38,281 nt of DNA from an uncultured Erysipelotrichaceae bacterium (GTDB taxonomy: Bacteria; Bacillota_I; Bacilli_A; RFN20; CAG-826). Below are positions 8,652 through 16,816 of the stretch, in pieces. The position numbers and the translations under genes are program-made. The first letter of the stretch is position 1, and the number at the start of each line of letters is the position of its first letter. The notes beneath the pieces are model-generated. The model was not told the DNA's origin. It saw only the letters and a program-made list of their open reading frames with translations, and searched no databases. The DNA lies in NCBI GenBank assembly GCA_902800905.1, contig CADCGC010000017.1:1-38281 (forward strand). The letters are read 5' to 3'.

Positions 8652-9962
8652 ATGATTGAAAGGCCAAAGTATTTAAAGCAACTAATAGATGCTAAAGAAA
8701 ACGGTTTTCCTAAAGTCATAACTGGAATTCGCAGATGTGGAAAATCATATCTTCTTAAAGATATTTACAAAAAGTATTTACTAGATAATGGGATTAAGAA
8801 AGAAAACATTATTGTTTTAGAACTTGATGATGACAAAAATGAAAAATTAAGAAACCCAATTGAATTAGGCAAGTATATTAGATCAATATGTACCAATAGT
8901 GAGATTCATTATGTTTTTTTAGATGAAATACAAAAGGTATATACAATCATCAATCCGACATTGACAGAAGAAAAGATTATTTTAGCTAAAGATAGTGACA
9001 AAGAAGTGATTTCTTTTGTTGATGTGGTGTTAGGACTATCAAGAGAACCAAATATTGACCTATACGTGACTGGCAGCAATTCAAAAATGCTATCTAGTGA
9101 CATCATTACTGAATTTAGAGACAAGGCTACAGAAATTCACATGTGCCCGCTTTCTTTTGAAGAGTTTTACAACTATGTTGGTGGCAGCAAAGTTGATGCG
9201 TTTGATGAATACATGATGCATGGAGGAATGCCTCTTGCAGTGCTTTCTTCTAAGCAAGAAAAAGAAACATACCTTAAAAAACTTTTCCAAAAGACATATT
9301 TTGCAGATATTTTAGAGAGAAACAATGTAAACAAAAGCGAATCATTTGATGAACTATGCAAAATCTTAAGTTCATCTGTTGGTGATTTGTTAAATTCTGA
9401 TAAAATTGCTGGTTCGTATCAATCTGTTAAACACGAAAAAATAGACAAAGACACCGTTTCAAAATATCTCGGCTTCTTCAAAGATGCGTTCATCATCAAC
9501 GAAGTATCTAGATACGATATTAAAGGAAGAGAAAACGTTGGTGCGACAAGAAAATACTATTTTACTGATATCGGCTTAAGAAACGCTTTATTGGATTTTA
9601 CATTTTTTGATGAGGGTAAGGTGTTAGAAAATATTATCCACAACGAACTAGTTTATCGTGGCTTTAACTTTACCGTTGGTACTTTTGAATCATACGAAAA
9701 AGATAAGAATGGTAAGACCATAAGAGTTAATTACGAAATGGATTTTTATGCCACAAGAGGTGCTGAAGCTTATTATTTTCAAATAGCAGCAGATGTCAAT
9801 GATTTAAAAACCAAGAATAGGGAAATCAAACCTTTTACCAAAATAAATGATGGTGTTCAAAAAGTTTTAATCATCAAAAGAAACAATCCTGCAATGAGAG
9901 ATGAAAACGGGTATACAATCATCGGGGCAATCGATTTTATTTTGAATTTTATCAAGGATTAA
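8652..9962 (+). CDS. AAA ATPase of the DUF4143 type
   Basis: A 436-residue protein with the layout of the widespread archaeal/bacterial ATPases ending in DUF4143. Residues 20-31 hold Walker A (VITGIRRCGKSYLL); HYVFLDEIQK is Walker B; LYVTGSNSKML is the sensor segment. SFEEFY and HGGMPLAVL are typical middle motifs, and the C-terminus (KYYFTDIGLRNALLDF, LENIIHNELVYRGF, then YEMDFYA) is the nuclease-like DUF4143 part. The ORF extends to GTG 8625, but AAAGGAGAA precedes ATG 8652. Members are often in accessory regions; their function is unclear, with toxin/antitoxin-like or defence roles suggested. Confidence 0.9.
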   Translation: MIERPKYLKQLIDAKENGFPKVITGIRRCGKSYLLKDIYKKYLLDNGIKKENIIVLELDDDKNEKLRNPIELGKYIRSICTNSEIHYVFLDEIQKVYTIINPTLTEEKIILAKDSDKEVISFVDVVLGLSREPNIDLYVTGSNSKMLSSDIITEFRDKATEIHMCPLSFEEFYNYVGGSKVDAFDEYMMHGGMPLAVLSSKQEKETYLKKLFQKTYFADILERNNVNKSESFDELCKILSSSVGDLLNSDKIAGSYQSVKHEKIDKDTVSKYLGFFKDAFIINEVSRYDIKGRENVGATRKYYFTDIGLRNALLDFTFFDEGKVLENIIHNELVYRGFNFTVGTFESYEKDKNGKTIRVNYEMDFYATRGAEAYYFQIAADVNDLKTKNREIKPFTKINDGVQKVLIIKRNNPAMRDENGYTIIGAIDFILNFIKD

Positions 9963-9985
9963 TTCTTACATTGATGCAATCAAAA

Positions 9986-10010
9986 AGATCGAATCCACTT
10001 CAACCCACCA
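9986..10010 (+). other. tRNA 3'-end-like remnant
   Basis: The stretch contains a T-loop-like ATCGAAT and ends in CACCCA-type acceptor bases with CCACCA (positions to 10010). It aligns in order with the 3' end of the tRNA-Ala at 921-943 and is followed, at a similar distance, by the second copy of the 51-bp hairpin repeat. The T stem no longer pairs, so it is not a working tRNA. Confidence 0.4.
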
Positions 10011-10023
10011 GAATTGTTTCTAA

Positions 10024-10074
10024 TTGTCGTTGTCCAAAGTCGCTTATCCGAAGTTGGACAAAACGACGTATCCA
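10024..10074. repeat. 51-bp hairpin repeat, copy 2
   Basis: 47 of 51 positions match 956-1006. The hairpin GTCGTT..GTCCAA / TTGGAC..AACGAC is kept. A terminator follows within 10 bp, as in copy 1. Confidence 0.7.
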
Positions 10075-10081
10075 TAGACGG

Positions 10082-10101
10082 CCGTCCGAAAGGGCGGTTT
10101 T
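10082..10101 (+). terminator. Rho-independent terminator
   Basis: CCGTCC, GAAA tetraloop, GGGCGG (10082-10097), then TTTT. Confidence 0.75.
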
Positions 10102-10102
10102 C

Positions 10103-10261
10103 ATGTCTTTAGAGCTTTTGATGAGGGGTTTTGAGGCAAGGAAAATGCCTAAAGAAATAGAACGATTTCTTGAAAGCGTTTCCTGGAAGCACTTCCAATC
10201 TTACATTGGTTTTGCCGAAGACTATCATATTGCCGTACCGATAGGAGGTACGCGAAAATGA
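10103..10261 (+). CDS. Possible small ORF (52 aa), unidentified
   Basis: From ATG 10103 a 52-codon frame ends at TGA 10259-10261. It overlaps the next small ORF by ATGA, the kind of coupling seen in real operons. The product is soluble (MSLELLMRGFEARKM...). Its start lies in a terminator tail with no good ribosome site, and base composition is richer in G and C than neighbouring genes. It could be a remnant of transferred DNA or chance. The frame upstream of 10103 is not convincing coding sequence. Confidence 0.3.
   Translation: MSLELLMRGFEARKMPKEIERFLESVSWKHFQSYIGFAEDYHIAVPIGGTRK
10234..10252 (+). promoter_or_regulatory. Hairpin overlapping the ribosome site of the 10258 ORF
   Basis: CGTACC (10234-10239) pairs with GGTACG (10247-10252), placing the AGGAGG ribosome site partly inside the stem. 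If transcribed, this could limit translation initiation at 10258. Confidence 0.35.
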
Positions 10262-10410
10262 AAAAAGAAAAATCCAAATACATGCTTAATAAGGAACGTG
10301 CGAACAAAGTGAACGCCTATGGAGAAGAAGGGGAAGAGAAGTCCTCTTGCGATAAAACGCTGCTCTCTCGCTGGGGAATCGCCGCCTTCATGCAGACCCA
10401 CCTTGCCTAA
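10258..10410 (+). CDS. Possible small ORF (50 aa), unidentified
   Basis: ATG 10258 is preceded by AGGAGG at 10 bp and the frame runs 50 codons to TAA at 10408-10410. The N-terminal half is charged (MKKEKSKYMLNKERANK), with one cysteine mid-way and a mildly hydrophobic end (WGIAAFMQTHLA). It overlaps the previous ORF by 4 bp. No family recognised. The surrounding 10080-10500 segment is clearly more GC-rich than the rest of the window and includes a GCGGCCGC string, suggesting foreign origin. Confidence 0.35.
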   Translation: MKKEKSKYMLNKERANKVNAYGEEGEEKSSCDKTLLSRWGIAAFMQTHLA

Positions 10411-10497
10411 AACGAAATAACATATTGTTGGTCCGTTCCCGCGGCCGCCTTGAGCGGCAGCTGGTACCAGAGGGCTATGTTGCCCGAAAACGCAAAA

Positions 10498-10516
10498 CCA
10501 CCGGATTGTCCGGTGG
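10498..10516 (-). terminator. Hairpin, terminator-like on the minus strand
   Basis: CCACCGGA (10498-10505) pairs with TCCGGTGG (10509-10516). On the minus strand it is followed by TTTTGCGTTTT; on the plus strand there is no T run. No minus-strand gene is visible nearby to use it. Confidence 0.5.
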
Positions 10517-10542
10517 ATAATTATTCTGTAATAGCATATAAT
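10514..10542 (+). promoter_or_regulatory. Promoter giving a probable leaderless mRNA
   Basis: TGGATA (10514-10519), 17-bp spacer, perfect TATAAT (10537-10542). Transcription would begin about 7 bp on, at or next to the ATG at 10550. No ribosome site exists before that ATG. Confidence 0.6.
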
Positions 10543-10549
10543 CATTCGC

Positions 10550-11401
10550 ATGAGCAATTACGGATTTTTTGATGATTCTTATACCTTAGCGGAAAAAGGA
10601 TATACCGGTTCTGACAGAATGTCCCCAAAACAATTCATTGTTATGGGTGTTTTATTGGTGCTCATTATTATTGGCTCTATTCTTTTAAGAAAAATCAAGA
10701 AAGAGAAGATGTTTACCATTTACAGAGTAATTGCTATATTCATGCCAATATTTGAAGTAGCAAAAATTACTTTCTCTTCCTATGCCGATATTACTCATGG
10801 TGCACCATTTAATTTAGGTGGCATCCTTCCTTTATACTCCTGCTCAATGCTTTTATATTTCTTACCATTTGTCGCTTGGGGCAAAGGACATATGAAAAAA
10901 TTCTCAATGGCCTTTTTCTGTTCAATCGGTTTAGTGGCAGGTTTATCTAACTTTGTTTACTTAAGCGCTGCTGGATGGTATCCAATATTTACCTTTGGTG
11001 GTCTTTATTCCGTTATCTTCCATGGTGTCATTGTGTTTGTCGGTGTTTCACTATTAGCAACCGAACTATACACTCCTTCATTTAAAACAATTTATGAAGG
11101 TATGGTTCCGATCGTGCTATTCAGTGCGTTTGTTATCCCTGCTAACTTCATCATTAAATACATTCCAAACAATGGTTCTAACCCTGACTATATGATGCTA
11201 ATGGATGCAAACGGATTCATTCCATTCATTTCTGATTTCTTTATTGAACACAATATACAATTGCTATTCTCATTCCTAATGCTTTTTGTGGCGTATCCAA
11301 TTGCCACTGCATTAATCACACTTCTATTGATGGGCATATTTAAGCTAGCAAACAAGATTGCAAATAAGAATAAAAATGAAGAAGTAAAAGACCGAGCGTA
11401 A
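10550..11401 (+). CDS. YwaF/TMEM164-type integral membrane protein
   Basis: A 283-residue polytopic membrane protein with about seven hydrophobic segments (FIVMGVLLVLIIIGSILL is the first, LLFSFLMLFVAYPIATALIT the last) and a basic, charged C-terminal tail. The second-to-third segment contains GGILPLYSCSMLLYFLPFVA, the pattern of the YwaF (TIGR02206/TMEM164-like) family, including the conserved PLYSC string. Function in bacteria is unknown; cytoplasmic membrane location is clear. The start is fixed by the promoter geometry: TATAAT lies 7 bp upstream and there is no Shine-Dalgarno. A terminator follows the stop directly. Confidence 0.8.
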   Translation: MSNYGFFDDSYTLAEKGYTGSDRMSPKQFIVMGVLLVLIIIGSILLRKIKKEKMFTIYRVIAIFMPIFEVAKITFSSYADITHGAPFNLGGILPLYSCSMLLYFLPFVAWGKGHMKKFSMAFFCSIGLVAGLSNFVYLSAAGWYPIFTFGGLYSVIFHGVIVFVGVSLLATELYTPSFKTIYEGMVPIVLFSAFVIPANFIIKYIPNNGSNPDYMMLMDANGFIPFISDFFIEHNIQLLFSFLMLFVAYPIATALITLLLMGIFKLANKIANKNKNEEVKDRA

Positions 11402-11450
11402 TTGAAGTGTCCAATTTGGGGTTCACTTCAACTCAGGGTTTTTTTATTCT
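11402..11450 (+). terminator. Rho-independent terminator
   Basis: TTGAAGTG (11402-11409) pairs with CACTTCAA (11424-11431); a seven-T run follows at 11439-11445 after a short spacer. Confidence 0.65.
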
Positions 11451-11546
11451 TGTTAAACTACTCGCGTGTAAAGAATAATTTAGATAACAAATGACAATAC
11501 AGGCGCATAAGTATAACATATTATTTATCATAGGGAGATAAGAGAT

Positions 11547-12041
11547 ATGACCACGGTATTTAATGACCCAGAAATAGGTAACATTGAATTTTCATATAAC
11601 TCTTTTACTGGACGCTATAACGCATGCATTAATGGCATTAAAGCAACACGAATTGAAAAGAAAGTTCTATTAGTTTCCTTACCACAAAATTCATACAAAA
11701 TTTATATTTATGGCAATTTGTTTTCCGGAATTCAGTTTTCAGTTAAAGAAAAGACGTTTGTCGTCACAGAAAAATGTCCTTGGTATGTATATGTATTAGG
11801 AGTCATTCCATTTGTAATGACCATGGTATTAGGGAATCTTCCGATGTTAGTAGATGCTGGTTTCTATTATGTTGGTGGCGCTATCGGAGGCGGCATCAGT
11901 GGTTTATTTTCTGGCCTTGCTATTGTCTTTGCCGCATTTACAAGGAAACCTATTTTCCGTTTATTAATTCTTCTTTTAGCAATAGTTTTGACATTCTTAG
12001 CGTGTTGGGGCATAGGGAGCGCGATTGTTTCTCGCCACTAA
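11547..12041 (+). CDS. Small membrane protein of unknown function (164 aa)
   Basis: GGGAGAT precedes the ATG. Residues 1-75 are a soluble, strand-rich domain (FSYNSFTGRYNACINGIKA). Residues about 80-160 hold three hydrophobic segments, with a glycine-rich middle one (YYVGGAIGGGISGLFSGLA) and a last one rich in leucine (LLILLLAIVLTFLACWGIG). No signal peptide, lipobox or known motif. I do not recognise a family. A weak CTTA/TAAG hairpin with a T run follows the stop. Confidence 0.6.
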   Translation: MTTVFNDPEIGNIEFSYNSFTGRYNACINGIKATRIEKKVLLVSLPQNSYKIYIYGNLFSGIQFSVKEKTFVVTEKCPWYVYVLGVIPFVMTMVLGNLPMLVDAGFYYVGGAIGGGISGLFSGLAIVFAAFTRKPIFRLLILLLAIVLTFLACWGIGSAIVSRH

Positions 12042-12233
12042 TGCTTAGAATAGATAAGGTTTTTTCTTTTTCTTTTCTATACTCGTATTTGAGCCGTGTG
12101 TATAGATAATGTGATTTAAAGCCTAATTTGGTAGCAAATATAATCTTGTTTTTGGTAAACTTTATTTCTTCTTTTTTCATTTCACTAAGTATTTCCTTGG
12201 CTACTGAAATAATAAGGATTCCACAATAAAAAA
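12042..12233. other. Intergenic, short repeat of 1055-1071
   Basis: No gene seen. TACTCGTATTTGAGCC lies here after a T-rich run, as TACTCGTATTCGAGCC does at about 1052-1068. In both cases it follows a poly-T/C tract. The rest is AT-rich without clear structure. Confidence 0.4.
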
Positions 12234-12253
12234 TAATGTGCAAATGCACAAAT
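12234..12253. promoter_or_regulatory. LacI-type operator O1
   Basis: TAATGTGCAAATGCACAAAT is palindromic around TGCA-AA-TGCA and matches the consensus of the site at 14365 (ATTTGTNCAWWTGNACAAAT). Confidence 0.6.
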
Positions 12254-12265
12254 GTTATCTAAAAA

Positions 12266-12285
12266 CAGTTTGTATATGAACAAAT
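12266..12285. promoter_or_regulatory. LacI-type operator O2
   Basis: CAGTTTGTATATGAACAAAT has the TTTGT-N6-ACAAA form shared with O1 and O3; 32 bp from O1, about three helical turns. TATATT at 12321-12326 may be the -10 of the following gene. Confidence 0.5.
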
Positions 12286-12364
12286 ATCCCACCATTCTTT
12301 TTTAAAACTAATCTATATGGTATATTTGACAATAGCTTAGTCTTTGAACTTAGGAGGTTCGAAA

Positions 12365-13231
12365 ATGAATAAAAAGGAATTAGCAGTTGTTTTTAGTGTC
12401 TTTGGCGCCGCGACATTAGGTATCGTTTGCATGGCTGGTTTCGCAGCATCTCAGAAACAAGAAGTTGCTTTTAGACAAGTCGAAGCAGCTAGATTCAATA
12501 CATTAACATTTGAGGTCAGAAATGATCCAGCCGGAAATCCAGCGACAACAATGACTTATACTTCTGAATATACCGCTGATGGATTAGCTCTTCATGTCAC
12601 AGATGGGCATTTTGAAAATTTTGCGTTCGGTTTAGTTAACTGGCACATTCCTGTTGAAATAGGTTCAACTTATTGGTGTGAATTTAATTTAAAAATTGAT
12701 AGTTATGGCTCAAACGCTGAAGGATTAGATGATGCGGCAAAAAAACACTATGAATTTAGTGATATCAGAATTGAAACCAAGGATAAAGCGGATACTGCTT
12801 ATAATAACATTTTTACCAAGAATAACTGGTTTGTATTTGGCGGAACATTCACAGCAACTCACGATGAAACATTCGTCTTGTTAAGACTTGGTGGAATTAG
12901 AGCCGAAGAAGATCGTAATTTCACAGTCACAGTTAGAGATTTCCAACTCAAAGCCGAAACGAATAAAGGCAATCTATTGGAACGTGTCAGTTTTGAATCT
13001 GGTGAAGCGTTTGCCGCAAGATGGAACGCAGCCAATGCAGGTATGGCGCTTTGTTCCGCTAACGAAGATGATGTCAAAGAATTAATTTATGGATATTGTG
13101 ATTTAGTTCCTGCGGAAAGAACAATTGCTGCTGCTGTTGCTGCCAATCCAACAACAGATTATCCAACAAGCACAGTTGGTGAATCCGTTGCATACTTCGC
13201 AAGTTTATACGGAATCCCACTAGCGGCTTAG
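12365..13231 (+). CDS. Exported/anchored protein with carbohydrate-binding-like domain
   Basis: ATG 12365 has AGGAGG 8 bp upstream; the longer TTG reading is not needed. Residues 5-30 are a hydrophobic export or anchor segment (VVFSVFGAATLGIVCMAGFAA). Residues about 40-205 look like a beta-sandwich binding module, with the DGLALHVTDG and IPVEIGSTYWCEFNLKID segments similar in pattern to CBM4/9-like repeats in the 14527 product. The last 85 residues (from VSFESGEAFAARWN) are helical, ending GESVAYFASLYGIPLAA, and unrecognised. Two LacI-type operators upstream suggest it belongs to the fructan regulon as a surface binding protein. Confidence 0.6.
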   Translation: MNKKELAVVFSVFGAATLGIVCMAGFAASQKQEVAFRQVEAARFNTLTFEVRNDPAGNPATTMTYTSEYTADGLALHVTDGHFENFAFGLVNWHIPVEIGSTYWCEFNLKIDSYGSNAEGLDDAAKKHYEFSDIRIETKDKADTAYNNIFTKNNWFVFGGTFTATHDETFVLLRLGGIRAEEDRNFTVTVRDFQLKAETNKGNLLERVSFESGEAFAARWNAANAGMALCSANEDDVKELIYGYCDLVPAERTIAAAVAANPTTDYPTSTVGESVAYFASLYGIPLAA

Positions 13232-13247
13232 TTGAAACAACAAAAAT

Positions 13248-13280
13248 AAAGACTGAGAAATCAAATCTCGGTCTTTTTTA
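13248..13280 (+). terminator. Rho-independent terminator, probably bidirectional
   Basis: AAAGACTGAGA pairs with TCTCGGTCTTT (11 bp, one G-T) followed by T. The opposite strand also has a T-rich tail, so it can serve the convergent LacI gene. Confidence 0.8.
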
Positions 13281-13299
13281 TATACTTTGTATATAATAT

Positions 13300-14322
13300 C
13301 TATTTAATCGTAGATTCTCTTTCCACTAAATCGCTATGAATGTACATGATTCTTGTTGGACAATTACGGTTTCTGATTCTGCCAATAAGTAATCTAATTG
13401 CCTCTTCGCCAAGGAATGTTTTATCAACATAGAATGTGGTGATTTTTGGATCACCTTCTTCTGATTCTATGACCCCATCATATCCGATTATTGTTGTGTC
13501 TTTTGGAATTTCATATCCTAATTCTTTTATCGCGGTTGCAACTTTTCTAGCGACGAAATCATTGCAACAAACAAAGCAATCTGGAAGCCTGGAGAATTCT
13601 TTTAATTTACTCTTTAATAGTTCGATATTGCCATAATCAAATATCTTATCATCTTCCAATATGTCATCCTTTGTGGAATGAGTTAAGTTACATCTACCTA
13701 AACCTCTGAGCATCCCCATATATCTTTCATGGAAGCTTAAGCAATGCCTGAAATCTCCCACAAAAGAGAAATACTTGAAACTATATTTGGTTATAAGTGA
13801 TTTGATATAATCACAAACATTCTTTTGATCAGTTGAACTAATAAGATCGAAATTGTCTTCGATTTCAAAAGCGTGACCAGCAAAATCGATAAAGCATGTT
13901 GGAAGTTTGAGTTTTAATAACTTCTTAATGAATTCGATTTCAAAACATTCGATTGCCACTATTCCATCGACATTTAAATTTCTGATATATGTTGCAACTT
14001 TATCAAACGCATTTCCATCAGGTTTATAGGTATAGCCAAAGAAATCATAATTGTTATCAAAACAATACGTTTCAAGGCTGTTAACTAAAGGGAGATAGAA
14101 ATTCATATTAAAAATTGGTTTTCCCGTTAAAAGTAAAATACGATATTTTTTTGATTTTAATAATTCACTATTAAAGGACTTGTAGTTCATTTGTTGAGCT
14201 TTTTTCAAAACTAGCTCACGAGTCTTATTTGGAACATATTGCCCATTTAATGCTTTTGAAACGGTATTTCTAGATAAACCCAATTCTTCAGCGATATCTT
14301 TAATTGTTATAGCCTTTTTCAT
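13300..14322 (-). CDS. LacI-family transcriptional regulator
   Basis: Start at 14322 (MKKAITIKDIAEELG) because an AGGAAAA ribosome site lies just before it; an ATG five codons upstream overlaps that site. Residues 4-27 are the LacI helix-turn-helix (TIKDIAEELGLSRNTVSKAL), then the hinge helix NKTRELVLKKAQQM. Residues 60-340 form the periplasmic-binding-like sugar domain, with the late CNDFVARKVATAIKELGYEIP and TIIGYDG motifs. It is divergent from the fructan operon, and palindromes at 14365 and 12234-12285 fit its operator. Likely a repressor released by a fructan-derived sugar; the ligand is inferred from neighbours. Confidence 0.92.
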   Translation of the reverse strand: MKKAITIKDIAEELGLSRNTVSKALNGQYVPNKTRELVLKKAQQMNYKSFNSELLKSKKYRILLLTGKPIFNMNFYLPLVNSLETYCFDNNYDFFGYTYKPDGNAFDKVATYIRNLNVDGIVAIECFEIEFIKKLLKLKLPTCFIDFAGHAFEIEDNFDLISSTDQKNVCDYIKSLITKYSFKYFSFVGDFRHCLSFHERYMGMLRGLGRCNLTHSTKDDILEDDKIFDYGNIELLKSKLKEFSRLPDCFVCCNDFVARKVATAIKELGYEIPKDTTIIGYDGVIESEEGDPKITTFYVDKTFLGEEAIRLLIGRIRNRNCPTRIMYIHSDLVERESTIK

Positions 14323-14364
14323 ATGTTTTCCTATCATTTTCTATTTCAAATATAGTCTAAACCA

Positions 14365-14384
14365 ATTTGTTCATTTGCACAAAT
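14365..14384. promoter_or_regulatory. LacI-type operator O3
   Basis: ATTTGTTCATTTGCACAAAT is a near-perfect 20-bp palindrome in the divergent gap, 43 bp from the regulator start. Confidence 0.65.
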
Positions 14385-14404
14385 ATGTTTTTTTTCTAAT
14401 TTCT

Positions 14405-14458
14405 ATTTGCACAATTTAAATGTGGGCAATTGACACCATAAAATGCATTTTATACCAT
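14405..14458 (+). promoter_or_regulatory. Promoter of the fructan operon with a weaker operator
   Basis: TTGACA (14430-14435), 17-bp spacer, TACCAT (14453-14458). Directly upstream, 14405-14428 holds an imperfect operator-like dyad with TTTGCACAAT and GTGGGCAA arms, abutting the -35. Confidence 0.55.
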
Positions 14459-14526
14459 GAAGTAGAAGTTTATTTTTATTGATGCTTTATCAATTTATTT
14501 GATGCAACTTTTTAGGAGAGCAGTAT

Positions 14527-16803
14527 ATGAAAAAAAGTGTCTCGATTTTATTAGCTTTACCAGCGTTCCTTTTTTCCATGCTTAGTGTTTCATGTGGAGG
14601 AAGAACCGTCCCTGAACACGATCATACTTGGAACGAGGGAACAGTAACTACGGAACCAACATGCCATTCGGAAGGCGTTAAAACTTTCAAATGTACATTC
14701 GAAGGCTGCAGCCAAACCAAAACCGAAAACATCACCATGCTTCCTCATACTTGGGATGAGGGCACTATTACAACTCAGCCAACCTGCCACTCCACAGGAA
14801 TTAAAACGTATACCTGCATCAACGAAGGATGCAATAAAACAAAAGAAGTTGTCATAGAAAAGTTAGAACATGAATTCGCTGAAGGTGAATTAGTGAAAAT
14901 ACCTGATTTATTAGAAGGCGGAGAAAGAGAAGACCATTGTGTTCATCCAGGATGCGACGAAACTAAACACGTTGATGTTCCTGCTCATGCTGACTTTGAA
15001 GAACAATTTGGTAAATTTGAAAACAATTGGACCTATGGATATTTAGAAACATTCGATCCAAGCGCTCTTAATATAAATCCTCATGCATTAACAAAGGGTG
15101 AAGGAAAATACACTCATGAAGGCGTAGAAATCTCAAAAGGCAATGTTTATGCAAGTGGAATTGCTGTTTTAGGTTATTCATTAATCCAAGAAGAAGAGAA
15201 AATCACTGTTAAAGCCAAAGTTTCTTTTAAAGGAATTGAAACTAATACTAGATTAGTGGGCTATTTAGTGGTTGCGGATAGTCATGGAAACGTTATTTCA
15301 AATAATAGAATTGATGAAGACGCACAGAATTGGGCTTATGAATCTGAAAATCATTTTGCCTTTAATAAAGGCGATTTTGTCTATTTAGTTTTATACAAAA
15401 CTGGCGAATGCCAAGCAAAAGGACAATTATCATTCACATTAACTCCTAAGTGTGTTCACATTTGGGATAATGGTGAAGTCACTCTTGAACCAACCGCATA
15501 CGAAGAAGGTGAACGTACCTATAAATGTATCGTTTGTAATGAAACAAAAGTGGAAAAGATTCCAACTATTGAGCCAGAAGTTAAATATTTTGATTTCACT
15601 GATAAATTAATCGGAAGATTTGATTCTCCATGTGTTGGTAATACTTGGGTTGTCAACCACACCGACGCTCACGTTGAAGTTACTACTCCAGGAAATGACA
15701 TCTGGAATGGCGGAATGTTTGTTGATACCGGCCTTGATTTAGAAAACGGAAAAACATATTCGGTCACCTTTGATATTTGGCGTAAAGCAGATCGTCCTTT
15801 CAAAGTGATGATTCAAAATAAACAATGGGATGCCCATGTGTTTGATTCATTTGAATCATTTGAAGGCCATGTTGGTTCTGAATTTAAAGTCGATAACAGT
15901 AGTGCTGGTAAACTCTGGATCTCATTTGAAATGGGTACTGCTGTTAATGAAGTTTCTATCTTTAACTTATTAATTGAAGAAGTTGAATACTTTGATTTCA
16001 CCGGTAAATTACGTGATAGATTTGATTCCCCATGCGCAGGCGAAACCTCTATGGTTAATAAGACAGAGGCACACGTTAAGGTTACTAATCCAGGTGCTGA
16101 AATCTATAACGGTGGAATGTTCGTGGAAACCGGATTTGAACTTGAAGCGGATAAATCGTATATGGTGAGTTTTAGTCTTGCTCATGAAACCGATGGTGAT
16201 TACAAAGTGATGCTACAAAATAAACAATGGGATGCCGTTCCATTTGTCACATACGAAAATCAAGAAGGACATATCGTTGCTTATATTGATGTTACTGATG
16301 AAACTAAAGGTTTCTTATGGATTTCAATTGAAATGGGAACCGCTGTTAATGAATTAACTCTTTCTGAACTCCTCATTAAAGAATCAAGTTATTTCAACTT
16401 CAATGGTCGTATTATCAAAAGATTTGATCCAGGAGTTGAAGGAAATACTTGGGTTAATGATGGTGGAATAGATGCTCACGTCGAAGTTACTACTCCAGGA
16501 AGCGATATCTGGAATGGCGGAATGTTTATCAACACCGGTATCAAACTCGAAGTAGGAAAAACATATAATATTAGCTTTGATTTATGGCATAAAGAAGATG
16601 ACAAAGAATATAAGGTCATGCTTCAAAATAAGCAATGGGATGCCGTTCCATTTGCGACCTACGGGCCAAACGATGAACACGTGGAAGAAACAGTAGAAAT
16701 CACGACTTCCGAAGAAGCGGGTGTTTTATGGATCTCATTTGAAATGGGAACTGAAATTAACGAAGTATCTATTTCTCACTTGCTTGTTAGAGAAATGATG
16801 TAA
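14527..16803 (+). CDS. Surface lipoprotein with three tandem carbohydrate-binding-like modules
   Basis: First gene of the operon. Residues 1-23 are a lipoprotein signal with lipobox SVSC (Cys23). Residues 33-150 hold three short repeats starting HTW or HEF, with paired cysteines (CTFEGC, CINEGC, CVHPGC), and a fourth lies near residue 315. Residues 355-487, 488-621 and 622-758 are three copies of a module of about 134 residues; each has YFDF/YFNF, GRFDSP or RFDPG, IWNGGMFV.TG, KVMLQNKQWDA and LWISFEMGTAVNEVS. Another copy is in the 22061 product. Likely role: hold a polysaccharide (fructan by context) at the cell surface. The module resembles CBM4/9-type beta sandwiches, but I cannot assign the family. 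Confidence 0.8.
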   Translation: MKKSVSILLALPAFLFSMLSVSCGGRTVPEHDHTWNEGTVTTEPTCHSEGVKTFKCTFEGCSQTKTENITMLPHTWDEGTITTQPTCHSTGIKTYTCINEGCNKTKEVVIEKLEHEFAEGELVKIPDLLEGGEREDHCVHPGCDETKHVDVPAHADFEEQFGKFENNWTYGYLETFDPSALNINPHALTKGEGKYTHEGVEISKGNVYASGIAVLGYSLIQEEEKITVKAKVSFKGIETNTRLVGYLVVADSHGNVISNNRIDEDAQNWAYESENHFAFNKGDFVYLVLYKTGECQAKGQLSFTLTPKCVHIWDNGEVTLEPTAYEEGERTYKCIVCNETKVEKIPTIEPEVKYFDFTDKLIGRFDSPCVGNTWVVNHTDAHVEVTTPGNDIWNGGMFVDTGLDLENGKTYSVTFDIWRKADRPFKVMIQNKQWDAHVFDSFESFEGHVGSEFKVDNSSAGKLWISFEMGTAVNEVSIFNLLIEEVEYFDFTGKLRDRFDSPCAGETSMVNKTEAHVKVTNPGAEIYNGGMFVETGFELEADKSYMVSFSLAHETDGDYKVMLQNKQWDAVPFVTYENQEGHIVAYIDVTDETKGFLWISIEMGTAVNELTLSELLIKESSYFNFNGRIIKRFDPGVEGNTWVNDGGIDAHVEVTTPGSDIWNGGMFINTGIKLEVGKTYNISFDLWHKEDDKEYKVMLQNKQWDAVPFATYGPNDEHVEETVEITTSEEAGVLWISFEMGTEINEVSISHLLVREMM

Positions 16804-16816
16804 GGAGGATAGGCTT

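Larger units (their letters stand above)
10411..10549. other. GC-rich gap with hairpins and a promoter
   Basis: No gene seen. It holds the GCCGC/GCGGC hairpin (about 10445-10459), a CTGGTACCAG palindrome, a strong 8-bp hairpin at 10498-10516 and the promoter of the next gene. Confidence 0.5.

Noticed and set aside
950..10020. Genomic island between the two 51-bp repeats
   Set aside because: The interval holds ordinary housekeeping genes (pyrG, glnN) and no integrase, so direct-repeat flanking is not enough.
9971..10102. Upstream part of a 96-codon ORF
   Set aside because: It reads through the tRNA-like remnant, the hairpin repeat and a terminator; only the part after 10103 is worth considering.
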